64,000 bases of DNA from Rhodocyclales bacterium (GTDB lineage Bacteria > Pseudomonadota > Gammaproteobacteria > Burkholderiales > Rhodocyclaceae). The notes beneath the pieces were generated by a model. The model was not told where the DNA came from, did not search any database, and worked only from the letters and a program-made list of their open reading frames with translations. Of the stretch, positions 21,403-31,540 are shown in pieces (the first letter of the stretch is position 1; each line of letters begins with the position of its first letter). Location of the stretch: NCBI GenBank assembly GCA_016214145.1, contig JACRPA010000003.1:186001-250000 (forward strand), written 5' to 3'. Made by a program: the position numbers and the translations under genes.

Positions 21403-22134
21403 ATGATGAATCCACGCTTCTTCTGCCCGCAATCGCTGGCACCGAACAGTTTGGCCGAACTGCCGTCCGCCGCCGCGCACCATGCGCTGCGCGTGCTGCG
21501 GCTGTCGGTCGGCGATGCCGTGACGCTGTTCAACGGCGAGGGCGGCGAGTATCCCGGCCAGATCGCCGAGGCCGGCCGCGCCGTGCGCGTGCAGCTGGGC
21601 GATTGGCACGCCGTCGAGCGCGAATCGCCGCTGGAACTCACCCTGGCGCAGGCGCTGCCCTCGGGCGACAAGATGGATTTTGTCGTGCAGAAGGCCGTCG
21701 AACTCGGGGTCGCGCGCATCCAGCCGCTGCTGGCGTCGCGCAGCGTGGTGCGGCTGGCGGGCGAGCGCGCCGGCCGCCGCATCGCGCATCTGCGCCAGGT
21801 GGCGGTGGCGGCCTGCGAGCAGTGCGGGCGCAACCGGGTGCCGGAAATCGCGCCGATTCTTGATCTGCGGCAATGGCTCGGCCGGTTGCCGCACGACAAT
21901 GGCGTATGCCGCCTGATGCTCTCGCCCCATGCGGGGCGCCGGCCGCGCGAACTGGTCGGCGAAGGCGGATTCATCCTGCTCGTCGGGCCCGAAGGCGGGC
22001 TGGGCGAGGAGGAGGCGGCGACGGCAAGGGCAGCGGGTTTCACGGACCTGTCGCTGGGTCCGCGCATCCTGCGCACGGAAACCGCGGGGCTCGCGGCGCT
22101 GGCCGCCCTGGGCGCGCTGCACGGGGATATTTGA
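21403..22134 (+). CDS. rsmE: 16S rRNA (uracil(1498)-N(3))-methyltransferase
   Basis: MMNPRFFCPQSLAPNSLAELPSAAAHHALRVLRLSVGDAVTLFNGEGGEYPGQI; LLVGPEGGLGEEE motif. Confidence 0.93.
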   Translation: MMNPRFFCPQSLAPNSLAELPSAAAHHALRVLRLSVGDAVTLFNGEGGEYPGQIAEAGRAVRVQLGDWHAVERESPLELTLAQALPSGDKMDFVVQKAVELGVARIQPLLASRSVVRLAGERAGRRIAHLRQVAVAACEQCGRNRVPEIAPILDLRQWLGRLPHDNGVCRLMLSPHAGRRPRELVGEGGFILLVGPEGGLGEEEAATARAAGFTDLSLGPRILRTETAGLAALAALGALHGDI

Positions 22135-22145
22135 AAGGGGCAAGC

Positions 22146-23633
22146 ATGTTCGAATCGGCGGAACTGGGACACAAGATCGACAAGGCGACCTACGACAAGG
22201 AAGTGCCGAAGCTGCGCGCCGACCTGCTCGACGCGCAGTTCGACGTCGGCGAGCTGAAGAAATTTCCCGTCATCATCCTCATCAACGGCGTCGATGGCGC
22301 CGGCAAGGGCGAGACGGTTAACCTGCTCAACGCCTGGATGGACCCGCGCCACATCCAGACGCACGCCTTCCCGCCGCCCTCCGACGAGGAGCGCGAGCGC
22401 CCCTTCATGTGGCGCTTCTGGCGCGCCCTGCCGCCCAAGGGCAAGATCGGCATCCTCTTCGGCAACTGGTACACCGATCCCATCGTCAACCGCGTGCTGA
22501 AGAACACCAAGTCCGCCGACCTCGACCAGTCCATCGAGGAGATCAACCGCTTCGAGCAGATGCTCGCCGACGAGGGCGCGCTGGTCCTCAAGTTCTGGTT
22601 CCATCTTTCGAAGGATGCGCAGCGGAAGCGGCTGAAGGCGCTGGAGAAGGACAAGGACACGCGCTGGCGGGTGACCCGGGCCGACTGGGACCACTTCAGG
22701 ATCTACGACAAGTTCCGCGCCGTCTCCGAGCACACCCTGCGCAACACCAGCACGGGCCATGCGCCGTGGATCGTCGTCGAGGGCGCCGACGAGCGCTATC
22801 GCTCGGTCACGGTGGCCAAGACGCTGCTGGACGCCCTGCGCAAGCGCGTCGACCAGGAGAAGAAGGGCGGCCGCCGCGCCATCGTCAGCGCGCCGCCCGC
22901 GCCGATCGCCACCGACCGGCGCGATCTCATCAACTCGCTCGACATGCGCCTGGCCCTCACCAAGAAGCGCTTCGACAAGGATCTGGAGAAATACCAGGGC
23001 CGGCTCAACCTGCTCACGCGCAACCCGAAGTTCAGGGAGCGCTCGCTGATCGTGGTGTTCGAGGGATCGGATGCCGCCGGCAAGGGCGGCAGCATCCGCC
23101 GCATCACCGGCGCGCTCGACGCGCGCCAGTACCAGACCATTCCGATCGCCGCGCCGACCGAGGAGGAGCGCGCCCAGCCCTACCTGTGGCGCTTCTGGCG
23201 GCACATTCCGCGCGTCGGTCGCGTCACCATCTTCGACCGCTCCTGGTACGGCCGCGTGCTGGTGGAGCGGGTCGAGGGCTTCTGCCAGGAAAGCGACTGG
23301 ATGCGCGCCTATTCGGAGATCAACGACTTCGAGGACCAGCTGGTGCGCTCCGGCGCCATCGTCGCCAAGTTCTGGCTGGCGACGACGGCCGAGGAGCAGC
23401 TGAAGCGCTTCAAGGAGCGCGAGAAGACCCGCTTCAAGCGCTTCAAGATCACAGCGGAGGACTGGCGCAACCGCAAGAAATGGGACGACTACGAACACGC
23501 CGTGTGCGACATGATCGACCGCACCAGCATCGAGATCGCGCCGTGGACGCTGGTCGAGGCCAACGACAAGTACTACACCCGCATCAAGGTGCTGAAGACC
23601 CTGTGCGACCGCCTGGAGGGCGACCTGAAGTGA
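22146..23633 (+). CDS. pap: Polyphosphate:AMP phosphotransferase, two-domain PPK2
   Basis: Two tandem PPK2 domains: NGVDGAGKGETVNLLNAWMD and EGSDAAGKGGSIRRITGALD. Confidence 0.92.
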   Translation: MFESAELGHKIDKATYDKEVPKLRADLLDAQFDVGELKKFPVIILINGVDGAGKGETVNLLNAWMDPRHIQTHAFPPPSDEERERPFMWRFWRALPPKGKIGILFGNWYTDPIVNRVLKNTKSADLDQSIEEINRFEQMLADEGALVLKFWFHLSKDAQRKRLKALEKDKDTRWRVTRADWDHFRIYDKFRAVSEHTLRNTSTGHAPWIVVEGADERYRSVTVAKTLLDALRKRVDQEKKGGRRAIVSAPPAPIATDRRDLINSLDMRLALTKKRFDKDLEKYQGRLNLLTRNPKFRERSLIVVFEGSDAAGKGGSIRRITGALDARQYQTIPIAAPTEEERAQPYLWRFWRHIPRVGRVTIFDRSWYGRVLVERVEGFCQESDWMRAYSEINDFEDQLVRSGAIVAKFWLATTAEEQLKRFKEREKTRFKRFKITAEDWRNRKKWDDYEHAVCDMIDRTSIEIAPWTLVEANDKYYTRIKVLKTLCDRLEGDLK

Positions 23634-23793
23634 CTGCCTGAGACGGTGAGATCGCCGACGAACGGCGCAAATACGGGGCAAGGCGGTACGGGGGCGTGAA
23701 ATAATTCCGCCCCCGTGCTGTTTTCATGGGCTAAAATTCAAGCAAAACATTGGGTTGGCTGGGCTGTTTAATAAAATTTCTCGGCATGCTGAC

Positions 23794-25116
23794 ATGACTG
23801 CGCCTGAATCGACTCGGCAGTACGTTTCCTGGTTCCGCCAGGCGGCGCCTTATATCCACGCCTTTCGCGGCCGCACCTTCGTCATCGGCTTCGGCGGCGA
23901 GGTGGCGCAGGGCGCGCTGGCGCAGGCGCTGGCGCAGGACTGCAATCTGCTCGCCGCGCTCGGCATCCGGCTGGTGCTGGTGCATGGCGCACGCCCGCAG
24001 ATCGAGGCGGAACTCAAGCGGCGCGGCCTCAAGGGGAAATATCACAAGGGGCTGCGCGTGACGGATGCCGAGGCGCTGGAATGCGTCAAGGCGGCGATGG
24101 GCGTCACCCGCCTGGAGATCGAGGCGCTGCTCTCGCAGGGCCTGCCCAACACGCCGATGGCGGGCGCCTGGATGCGCGTCACCGGCGGCAATTTCATCAC
24201 CGCCAAGCCGGTCGGCGTGGTCGACGGCGTCGACTACCAATACACGGGCGCCGTGCGCAAGATCATCGCCGAGGAGATCTGCGCCGACCTCGACCAGCAG
24301 AACGTGGTGCTGATCAGCCCCATCGGCGTCTCGCCCGCCGGCGAGATTTTCAACCTCAGCATGGAGGAGGTGGCCGAGGCGGTGGCCGTCGCCCTGCAGG
24401 CCGAGAAGCTGATCTTCCTTTGCGACGCGCCGGGCGTGACGGACGGCCGCGGCAAGCTGGTGGAGGCGATCACCGCCGACGAGGCGGAGCAGGTGCTGAG
24501 GAAACCGAAGCGCCTGACCGAGGACCTCGGCCTTTACCTGCCCTGCTGCATGCGCGCCACGCGTGCAGGCGTCAAGCGCGCCCACCTGGTCGACCGCGAC
24601 GTCGACGGCGGGCTCCTGCTCGAGTTGTTCACCCACGAGGGCGTCGGCACGGTGGTGACGCGCGACCCGCTGGCGCGCCTGCGCGAGGCGACCATCGACG
24701 ACGTCGCCGCCATCGTCGGCCTGATCGCCCCGCTGGAGGCGGACGGCACGCTGGTGCGGCGCGGCCGCGAGCGGCTGGAGATGGAGATCGGCCGCTTCTC
24801 CGTGCTCGAGCACGACGGCGTGGTCCTCGGCTGCGCCGCGCTGTATCCGTTCAGCAAGGACAAGGCGGCGGAACTCGCCTGCCTCGCCGTCAACCCCGAA
24901 TACCGCCGCGTCGGCTACGGCGAAGAACTGCTGCGCTACATGGAGGCGCGGGCCCGCAAGGCCGGCCTGAAGCGGCTGTTCGTCCTGACGACGCGCACTT
25001 CCCACTGGTTCATCGAACGCGGCTTCAGGGAAGCCGGCGTCGACTCTCTGCCACGCGAGAAGCGCGAACTGTACAACTGGCAGCGTCGTTCCAAGGTGCT
25101 CGGCAAGGCCTTGTAA
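23794..25116 (+). CDS. argA: Amino-acid N-acetyltransferase (N-acetylglutamate synthase)
   Basis: MTAPESTRQYVSWFRQAAPYIHAFRGRTFVIGFGGE; kinase-like domain plus C-terminal GNAT. Confidence 0.93.
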   Translation: MTAPESTRQYVSWFRQAAPYIHAFRGRTFVIGFGGEVAQGALAQALAQDCNLLAALGIRLVLVHGARPQIEAELKRRGLKGKYHKGLRVTDAEALECVKAAMGVTRLEIEALLSQGLPNTPMAGAWMRVTGGNFITAKPVGVVDGVDYQYTGAVRKIIAEEICADLDQQNVVLISPIGVSPAGEIFNLSMEEVAEAVAVALQAEKLIFLCDAPGVTDGRGKLVEAITADEAEQVLRKPKRLTEDLGLYLPCCMRATRAGVKRAHLVDRDVDGGLLLELFTHEGVGTVVTRDPLARLREATIDDVAAIVGLIAPLEADGTLVRRGRERLEMEIGRFSVLEHDGVVLGCAALYPFSKDKAAELACLAVNPEYRRVGYGEELLRYMEARARKAGLKRLFVLTTRTSHWFIERGFREAGVDSLPREKRELYNWQRRSKVLGKAL

Positions 25117-25124
25117 GGGGCAGC

Positions 25125-27191
25125 ATGCTCGAATCGCTCAAGGGGCTGACCGTTTCACTGCGCTTCCGCCTCGTCGCGGCGGCCTGCTTCGTCCTGGTGC
25201 TCATGCTGTGGGTGCAGGTGGCCAACAGCGTGCGCCTGATCGACGATGCGCTGGTGGCGCGGGAGAACCGCCACTTGGCGGAATTGCAGGTCCTGCACAA
25301 CGCCTCCCTCTCGGCGCCGCTGGCCGAGGGCGATGTCGTCAAGCTGACGCGCCTGGTCAGGCAGCTCGGTCAGCAACATGGCATCAGCTATGTCGTGCTG
25401 CGGGATGCTTCGCAGCGCATCGTGGCCGCCGAGGGCTGGGAGCCCGCCCGGCCCCTGCCGACGCCGATCGAGGATTTTTCCCGCCTGCCGCGCGAAGCCG
25501 AGCGCTTCGACGGCATGACCTCGCTGCGCATCGGCGATCGCGAGATCGGCAGCGTGCACTTCGGCATCGACACCCGGTTCCTGCGCCAGGCCAGCTACCA
25601 GCTGCTGTGGCAGAGCGTCGCCATCGGCTGGGTGGCCTTCCTGCTGACGGTGGTCCTGCTCTCGGTGATCGGCTACTGGCTGACGCGCAGCCTGCGCGTC
25701 CTGCAGCGCGGCGTCGGCGCGCTGGAAAGCGGCGAGTCCACCGTCCGCCTGCCGGTGGGCAGCAACGACGAGATCGGCACGCTGACGCGGGCCTTCAACC
25801 GCATGTCGCAGGCGCTCGACGAACGCGTCGAGGCTCTGAAGAAAAGCGAAGCGCGCTTCCATGCCATCGCCGACTACACCTACGGCGTGGAGGGCTGGTT
25901 CAACCCCCAGGGCCGCCTCATCTGGATCAACCGCTCGGTCGAGCGGATCACCGGCTACTCGCCGCTCGAGTGCCTGCTCTCGAACAACCTGGTCGACATG
26001 CTGGTGTTCGACAAGGACCGCAAGCTTGCGCTGGAAGTCGCGCTGAAGGCCCTGCGCGGCAGCACCGGAGACAACTTCGAGGTGCGCCTGAAGCACAAGA
26101 ACGGCAGCGTGGTGTGGACGGTGATCAACTGGCAGCCGATCAACAGCCCGACCGGGGAGTACCTCGGCCTGCGCGTCTCCGGCGACGAGATCCAGGGCCG
26201 CAAGGAAGCCGAACTGAAGCTGCTCGACACGGTGGTCGAGCTGCGCCGCGCGCAGGCCCTCAAGGAATACTACCTGACCCACAGCAACGAGGAGCGCTCG
26301 CGCCTGGAGGCGCTGCTCAACGTGATGAAGATCGGCGTGCTCTTCGTCGACGGCAGCCACCGCGTCATCTATATCAACAGCGCCTGCCGCGACATCTGGA
26401 AGCTGCCGCGGGACGAGAACCTGACCGGCCTGCGCGACAGCGGCATGATCGATCGCACGGCGCACCTGCGCAAGGAGGACGCCGCCTATCGCAGGCATGT
26501 CGAGGAGGTGCTGGCCGGCGAGGAGATCAGCGGCGCCTTTGAAATCGCCCTCCAGGACGGCCGCATCGTCACGGACGTCTCCGCCCTGGTGCCGGGGGAG
26601 AAGCCGGGCCAGTTCATCGGCCGCGTGTGGATCTACGAGGATGTCACGCGGCAGAAGCAGCTCGAGGGCCAGCTCATCCAGCTCGCCGAGCGCGATCCGC
26701 TCACCAACCTCTACAACCGGCGCCGCTTCCACGAGGAGATCGAGCGCATCATCGCCGACGCCTCGCGGCGCAAGGCCCATGCCGGGCTGCTCGCCATCGA
26801 CCTCGACGGCTTCAAGCCGATCAACGACGAGTACGGCCACCAGGCGGGGGACGAGGTGCTGATGAAGCTGGCCGAGGAGGTTGGTGCCATCGTGCGGCGC
26901 AACGAGATCTTCTTCCGCGTCGGCGGCGACGAGTTCGCCATCCTGGCGCCGGACGCCGACGAGGAGGAAATGGTCGGCCTCGCCCGCCGCGTCGGCGGCA
27001 AGATCGCCGACATGCGCTTCAATTTCGCCGGACGCGACGTGCAGCTCACCGCCAGCCTCGGCATCGCCCTCTATCCCAAGCACGCCGCCAGCAGCGAGGA
27101 GATCATCGCCCGCGCCGACTCCGCCATGTACCAGGCCAAGCTGAGCGGCAAGAACCGCTGGGCCATTTTCGGCAGCGCGAAGCTGCACTGA
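25125..27191 (+). CDS. Membrane PAS/GGDEF diguanylate cyclase
   Basis: N-terminal TM segments, HAMP-like, PAS domains, [10 protein letters not shown]. Confidence 0.9.
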   Translation: MLESLKGLTVSLRFRLVAAACFVLVLMLWVQVANSVRLIDDALVARENRHLAELQVLHNASLSAPLAEGDVVKLTRLVRQLGQQHGISYVVLRDASQRIVAAEGWEPARPLPTPIEDFSRLPREAERFDGMTSLRIGDREIGSVHFGIDTRFLRQASYQLLWQSVAIGWVAFLLTVVLLSVIGYWLTRSLRVLQRGVGALESGESTVRLPVGSNDEIGTLTRAFNRMSQALDERVEALKKSEARFHAIADYTYGVEGWFNPQGRLIWINRSVERITGYSPLECLLSNNLVDMLVFDKDRKLALEVALKALRGSTGDNFEVRLKHKNGSVVWTVINWQPINSPTGEYLGLRVSGDEIQGRKEAELKLLDTVVELRRAQALKEYYLTHSNEERSRLEALLNVMKIGVLFVDGSHRVIYINSACRDIWKLPRDENLTGLRDSGMIDRTAHLRKEDAAYRRHVEEVLAGEEISGAFEIALQDGRIVTDVSALVPGEKPGQFIGRVWIYEDVTRQKQLEGQLIQLAERDPLTNLYNRRRFHEEIERIIADASRRKAHAGLLAIDLDGFKPINDEYGHQAGDEVLMKLAEEVGAIVRRNEIFFRVGGDEFAILAPDADEEEMVGLARRVGGKIADMRFNFAGRDVQLTASLGIALYPKHAASSEEIIARADSAMYQAKLSGKNRWAIFGSAKLH

Positions 27192-27255
27192 TCGGGGTAG
27201 AATATTCCGCTGTTGCCCGCTGTCGCGGGCGCTTCAATTCACGAAAGGATTCGCA

Positions 27256-27528
27256 ATGGGCCGCATGGTGAAATGCGTCAAGCTGGGCCGCGAGGCGGAA
27301 GGCATGGACTTTCCGCCGGTGCCGGGCGAGCTGGGCAAGCGCATTTTCGAGAATGTCTCGAAGGAAGCCTGGCAGGGCTGGATCAAGTTCCAGACCATGC
27401 TGATCAACGAAAACCGTCTCAGCCTGGCCGACGCCAAGGCGCGCAAATACCTCGTCGAGCAGATGGAGAAGCACTTCTTCGGCGGCGGCACCGACCAGGT
27501 GCAGGGCTACGTCCCGCCGAAGCCCTGA
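27256..27528 (+). CDS. yggX: YggX-type Fe(2+)-trafficking / oxidative damage protection protein
   Basis: 90 aa, [55 protein letters not shown]. Confidence 0.95.
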   Translation: MGRMVKCVKLGREAEGMDFPPVPGELGKRIFENVSKEAWQGWIKFQTMLINENRLSLADAKARKYLVEQMEKHFFGGGTDQVQGYVPPKP

Positions 27529-27545
27529 TCCCCGCCGGGACCGAC

Positions 27546-27574
27546 AAAAAAGCCGCGCGCTGCGCGGCTTTTTT
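27546..27574. terminator. Rho-independent terminator after yggX
   Basis: AAAAAAGCCGCGCGCTGCGCGGCTTTTTT. Confidence 0.9.
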
Positions 27575-27621
27575 ATTGCCCTATGGCCCAAGGAGGCATT
27601 CGATCGGCATAATGTGGATGT

Positions 27622-27648
27622 GGCGCCGTGTTGTGGGGGCTGACTTTT
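27622..27648 (+). repeat. Dispersed GACTGACTTTT motif copy
   Basis: GGCGCCGTGTTGTGGGGGCTGACTTTT. Confidence 0.55.
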
Positions 27649-27690
27649 ACTAGGATGGATTGCGGTGCGGGGATTCAAATGGGGAGGGAG

Positions 27691-28068
27691 ATGAACGCTA
27701 AAGCGATACTGACCCCGTTAGTTCGAGGGGTGTTTCATATAAGCTCAATTCGTTTCGGCATTTGCTCTCTATGTGTAGTGTTCATTGCTTGTGCAAGCGA
27801 TACTCCGTCAAGAGCTCGTTTCGTTGATCTGATTGAAAGTTATATCGGGTATGAGATTGAACGTCTTCCGCCATCTTCAAGCATAAGATGGCAGGACTTG
27901 AAAGAAACGGGGTTACTTATGAATGGAAACGAATTGAGGAGGTATCGGTTCATTACCAATGTTAATGCGGAACCATGCCAATATTTTCTTGAGATTGATC
28001 GATATTCACGGAAGATTATTAAAGCGCACATAGACCCAGATGCGAATCAGGGTTGCTATGTTCGATAA
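27691..28068 (+). CDS. Hypothetical small lipoprotein-like protein
   Basis: MNAKAILTPLVRGVFHISSIRFGICSLCVVFIACASDTPS...; lipobox-like FIAC; RBS GGGAGGGAG; AT-rich relative to surroundings. Confidence 0.55.
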   Translation: MNAKAILTPLVRGVFHISSIRFGICSLCVVFIACASDTPSRARFVDLIESYIGYEIERLPPSSSIRWQDLKETGLLMNGNELRRYRFITNVNAEPCQYFLEIDRYSRKIIKAHIDPDANQGCYVR

Positions 28069-28110
28069 ATGATAACTAAAAGGTATCGGAGTAGATTTTT
28101 TCGATGTAGC

Positions 28111-28136
28111 CGCCGTATCAGGGAGACTGACTTTTC
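28111..28136 (+). repeat. Dispersed GACTGACTTTT motif copy
   Basis: CGCCGTATCAGGGAGACTGACTTTTC. Confidence 0.6.
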
Positions 28137-28157
28137 CCTGCAGGAAGTTTGACGCAT

Positions 28158-28186
28158 AAAAAAGCCGCGCATTGCGCGGCTTTTTT
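28158..28186. terminator. Near-identical second terminator
   Basis: AAAAAAGCCGCGCATTGCGCGGCTTTTTT; 2 differences from 27546-27574. Confidence 0.85.
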
Positions 28187-28211
28187 ATGCCTGAAAATAC
28201 TCGGTAGTATC

Positions 28212-28276
28212 TGTGGGAGCGGCGTCCACGCCGCGATATTGGCGACTGCTGTCGCGGCGTGGACGCCGCTCCCACA
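28212..28276. repeat. REP-like palindrome, GTGGGAGCGGCGTCCACGCCGCGAT family, copy 1
   Basis: TGTGGGAGCGGCGTCCACGCCGCGAT ... TCGCGGCGTGGACGCCGCTCCCACA. Confidence 0.9.
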
Positions 28277-28284
28277 TCGTGACT

Positions 28285-28944
28285 TCAGCGCTTCAGCGTC
28301 TTCACGCCGTCCGCCCCAGCCAGCAGGGCGACATCGGCGCCGCGCAGGGCGAAGAGGCCGTTGGTGACGACGCCGACGATGGCGTTGATGCGGGTTTCCA
28401 GCGTTCTGGGGTCGGTGATGGAGAGCCCCTTCACGTCCAGGATGAGGTTGCCGTTGTCGGTGGTGAAGCCTGAGCGCAGCACCGGTTCGCCGCCGAGCTT
28501 GGCCAGCTCGCGCGCGACGTGGGCGCGAGCCATCGGGATGACTTCCACCGGCAGGGGAAACTTGCCCATCGTCTGCACCAGCTTGGAGGCGTCGGCGATG
28601 CAGACGAACTTCTGCGCCACGGCGGCGACGATTTTCTCGCGCGTCAGTGCGCCGCCGCCGCCCTTGAGCATCGCCATGTCCGCCGTGATTTCGTCCGCGC
28701 CGTCGACATAGACCGAGAGGTCGCTGACGTCGTTGAGGTCGAGCACCTTGATGCCGTGCCCGGCGAGGCGCTTCGCCGTGGCCTCCGAACTGGCCACGGC
28801 GGCCGGAATGCGGTCGCGTATCTTGCCCAGTTCGTCGATGAAGAAATTGGCCGTCGAGCCGGTGCCGACGCCGATGATGGCGCCCGGCACTACGTAGTCG
28901 ATGGCGGCGCGCGCCACCGCCTGCTTGAGTTCGTCCTGGGTCAT
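28285..28944 (-). CDS. rpiA: Ribose-5-phosphate isomerase A
   Basis: [40 protein letters not shown]. Confidence 0.95.
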   Translation of the reverse strand: MTQDELKQAVARAAIDYVVPGAIIGVGTGSTANFFIDELGKIRDRIPAAVASSEATAKRLAGHGIKVLDLNDVSDLSVYVDGADEITADMAMLKGGGGALTREKIVAAVAQKFVCIADASKLVQTMGKFPLPVEVIPMARAHVARELAKLGGEPVLRSGFTTDNGNLILDVKGLSITDPRTLETRINAIVGVVTNGLFALRGADVALLAGADGVKTLKR

Positions 28945-28979
28945 TGCGTATAAATGATTGTCTGAGGGCAGGAGGGATT

Positions 28980-30863
28980 TTACTTCTTCTTCGCCGGCGG
29001 CAGGTCGGTGCACACGCCTTCGTACACTTCCGCCGCCATGCTGATGGATTCGCCCAGAGTCGGGTGCGGGTGGATGGTCTTGCCGATGTCGACGGCGTCG
29101 GCGCCCATCTCGATGGCCAGGGCGATCTCGCCGATCATGTCGCCGGCGTTGGGGCCGACGATGGCGCCGCCGACGATGCGATGCGTCTCTTCGTCGAAGA
29201 TCAGCTTGGTGAAGCCGTAGTCAGCGCCGTTGGCGATGGCGCGGCCTGAGGCGGCCCAGGGGAACTTGCCGATGCCGACTTTCACGCCCTTTTTCTTTGC
29301 TTCGTCCTCGGTGAGGCCGACCCAGGCGACTTCGGGATCGGTGTAGGCCACGCCCGGAATCACGCTCGCATCGAAGAAGGACTTGTGGCCGGCGGCGGCT
29401 TCCGCCGCGACGTGGGCCTCGTGCACCGCCTTGTGCGCCAGCATCGGCTGGCCGACGAGGTCGCCGATGGCATAGATGTGCGGGATATTGGTGCGCATCT
29501 GCTTGTCGACAGTGATGAAGCCGCGCGCGTCCACCGCCACGCCGGCCTGGTCGGCGCCGATCTTCTTGCCGTTCGGGCTGCGGCCGGCGGACTGCAAAAT
29601 CATGTCGTACAGCTGCGGCTCGGCCGGCGCCCTCTCTCCTTCGAACCAGACCTTCAATCCCTCCTTCAGCGCCTCGACCTTGACGGTCTTCGTCTTCAGC
29701 ATCACCTTGTCGAAGCGGCCGGCATTCTTCTTCTCCCACACCTTGACGAGATCGCGGTCGGGGCCCTGCATGAGGCCGTCGAGCATCTCGACGACATCGA
29801 CTTTCGCGCCGAGCGTCGAGTACACCGTCGCCATCTCCAGGCCGATGATGCCCCCGCCGATCACCAGCATGCGCTTCGGCACGAAGCGCAGCTCCAGCGC
29901 GCCGGTGGAGTCCACGATGCGCGGATCGTCCGGGATGAAGGGCAGGCGCACGGCGCTCGATCCGGCGGCGATGATGCATTTCTGGAAGCGGATGACCTTC
30001 TTTTCGCCGATCTTGTGGCTACGGCCGCCGCTTCGCGGCTTAACGCTCGCTTCGCGAGCATTAGCCTCCGCCGAAACTTCGTTTTCCTGGCCGGAATCAA
30101 CAATCAGTTCGACCTCGAGGTGGTTGGCGTCGAGGAAATGGCCGTAGCCGCGCACGATGTCGACCTTGCGCGCCTTGGCCATGCCGGCGAGGCCGCCGGT
30201 GAGCTTCGAGACGACCTTCGCCTTGTGGGCGCGCAGCTTGTCGAGGTCGAGCGCAGGCTGAGCGAACGATACGCCGCAGTCGGCCATGTGGGCGGCTTCC
30301 TCCATCACCGCGGCGACGTGCAGCAGCGCCTTGGAGGGAATGCAGCCGACGTTGAGGCAGACGCCGCCGAGCGAGGCGTAGCGCTCCACCAGCACGGTCT
30401 TCATGCCGAGGTCGGCCGAGCGGAAGGCGGCGGAATAGCCGCCGGGGCCGGCGCCGAGGACGAGCATGTCGGTTTCGATGTCGGCGGCGCCGGCATGGCG
30501 GGCGGCCTGTGGCGCCGGGGCCGTCGGCTGTAGGTCGGGCTTCAGCCCGATGACCGAAGGAAATCCCTGTGGGACTTCGGCCGCCGGCTGTCGGCCTGAA
30601 GGCCGACCTACGGATTCGTCCGCGCCCGTCTCCAGCAGCAACACCAGCGTGCCCTCGGCGACCTTGTCGCCGATCTTCAGTCTGATCTCCTTCACCACGC
30701 CGGCGGCGGGCGAGGGCACTTCCATGGTGGCCTTGTCGGACTCCAGGGTGACGAGCGGGTCCTCCGCCTTCACCGTGTCGCCGGGACTGACTTCTATGCC
30801 GATCACCGGCACGTCCTTGAAGTCGCCGATGTCGGGAACCTTGACCTCGATGATGGAACTCAT
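28980..30863 (-). CDS. lpdA: Dihydrolipoyl dehydrogenase with N-terminal lipoyl domain
   Basis: 627 aa; N-terminal lipoyl domain ([14 protein letters not shown]) then FAD/NAD domain with [16 protein letters not shown]. Confidence 0.94.
   Translation of the reverse strand: MSSIIEVKVPDIGDFKDVPVIGIEVSPGDTVKAEDPLVTLESDKATMEVPSPAAGVVKEIRLKIGDKVAEGTLVLLLETGADESVGRPSGRQPAAEVPQGFPSVIGLKPDLQPTAPAPQAARHAGAADIETDMLVLGAGPGGYSAAFRSADLGMKTVLVERYASLGGVCLNVGCIPSKALLHVAAVMEEAAHMADCGVSFAQPALDLDKLRAHKAKVVSKLTGGLAGMAKARKVDIVRGYGHFLDANHLEVELIVDSGQENEVSAEANAREASVKPRSGGRSHKIGEKKVIRFQKCIIAAGSSAVRLPFIPDDPRIVDSTGALELRFVPKRMLVIGGGIIGLEMATVYSTLGAKVDVVEMLDGLMQGPDRDLVKVWEKKNAGRFDKVMLKTKTVKVEALKEGLKVWFEGERAPAEPQLYDMILQSAGRSPNGKKIGADQAGVAVDARGFITVDKQMRTNIPHIYAIGDLVGQPMLAHKAVHEAHVAAEAAAGHKSFFDASVIPGVAYTDPEVAWVGLTEDEAKKKGVKVGIGKFPWAASGRAIANGADYGFTKLIFDEETHRIVGGAIVGPNAGDMIGEIALAIEMGADAVDIGKTIHPHPTLGESISMAAEVYEGVCTDLPPAKKK
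30017..30083. repeat. In-frame palindromic repeat inside lpdA
   Basis: GCCGCCGCTTCGCGGCTTAACGCTCGCTTCGCGAGCATTAGCC; translated as ...[21 protein letters not shown]... Confidence 0.65.
30530..30611. repeat. In-frame palindromic repeat (GTAGGTCGGGCTTCAGCCCGA family) in the lpdA lipoyl linker
   Basis: GTAGGTCGGGCTTCAGCCCGATGACCG ... CGGCCTGAAGGCCGACCTAC; same sequence in aceF. Confidence 0.85.
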
Positions 30864-31438
30864 TTGCGGCTCCTGGCCAATTTGACGGTATGCAGGACGA
30901 TGGGGCCCTGCGTGGCGGTGTCGAACTCGGCGCCGGCCATGACGCCGATCTTCGCCACCTCCGCCGCGGTCTTGCAGCGGTCGTAGGCGGCGAACATGGC
31001 GCCCAGCGCGAAGTTGCGCCCGGAACCGATACCCCAGAAGCGGTCGTAGTCGAACACTTCACGATAGGAGTACACGCCGTAGATGCCGCTGCTGTTGGCG
31101 ATGATGGCGGTGATCTGAGAGGACTCGTAGGGGTCGTCCTCGTCTTCCTTGGGATTCAGGTAGCCCTGTTCCTTGAGGATCGGGTGCAGGCGGCGGAAGG
31201 TTTCGTACACCTCCATGCGGCTGCCGAGGCGGACGTCCTCCAGCTTCGGCAACAGGGAACTGATCACCAGGGGGTGGGCGCTGCTGCCGCACAGGCCGAT
31301 GAAGGAGCCGTTGATCTCCAGGATCTTGTCGTGCTCGCCCTTGTACTGGCGGCCCAGCCGCGTGTCGCCGAAGGTGGTGAGCGAGTCGGCGGCGATGGCC
31401 ACCGTGCCGTTTTTCTTGACTGCAACAATAGTCGTCAT
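30860..31438 (-). CDS. Proteasome-like Ntn hydrolase (betaproteobacterial proteasome homologue, BPH type)
   Basis: 192 aa, MTTIVAVKKNGTVAIAADSLTTFGDTRLGRQ...; proteasome/HslV-like fold with N-terminal Thr; overlaps lpdA start by 4 bp. Confidence 0.75.
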   Translation of the reverse strand: MTTIVAVKKNGTVAIAADSLTTFGDTRLGRQYKGEHDKILEINGSFIGLCGSSAHPLVISSLLPKLEDVRLGSRMEVYETFRRLHPILKEQGYLNPKEDEDDPYESSQITAIIANSSGIYGVYSYREVFDYDRFWGIGSGRNFALGAMFAAYDRCKTAAEVAKIGVMAGAEFDTATQGPIVLHTVKLARSRK

Positions 31439-31449
31439 GGAAAAAGCCT

Positions 31450-31532
31450 CAACACAGAGTACACAGAGAAGAACAAGAAGAACACAGAGAAAACTCCAGG
31501 AATTCTCTGTGCACTCTGTGTCCTCTGTGGTT
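31450..31532. repeat. Intergenic palindrome built from CACAGAG units, second copy
   Basis: ACACAGAGTACACAGAGAA ... TTCTCTGTGCACTCTGTGTCCTCTGTGG. Confidence 0.85.
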
Positions 31533-31540
31533 CAAGATGT

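Noticed and set aside
19998-23681. 1227 aa minus-strand ORF
   Set aside because: Only the C-terminal ~273 aa is real (IMPase); the rest is a shadow of redoxin, rsmE and pap.
24081-25124. N-terminal extension of the 1036 aa ORF
   Set aside because: Shadow of argA; the GGDEF protein starts at the RBS-preceded ATG at 25125.
30771-30795. Motif-like CCGTGTCGCCGGGACTGACTTC in lpdA and again near 32796 in aceF
   Set aside because: Encodes the conserved lipoyl-domain stretch EVSPGDTV and lies in the duplicated block, so it is not counted as an independent motif copy.
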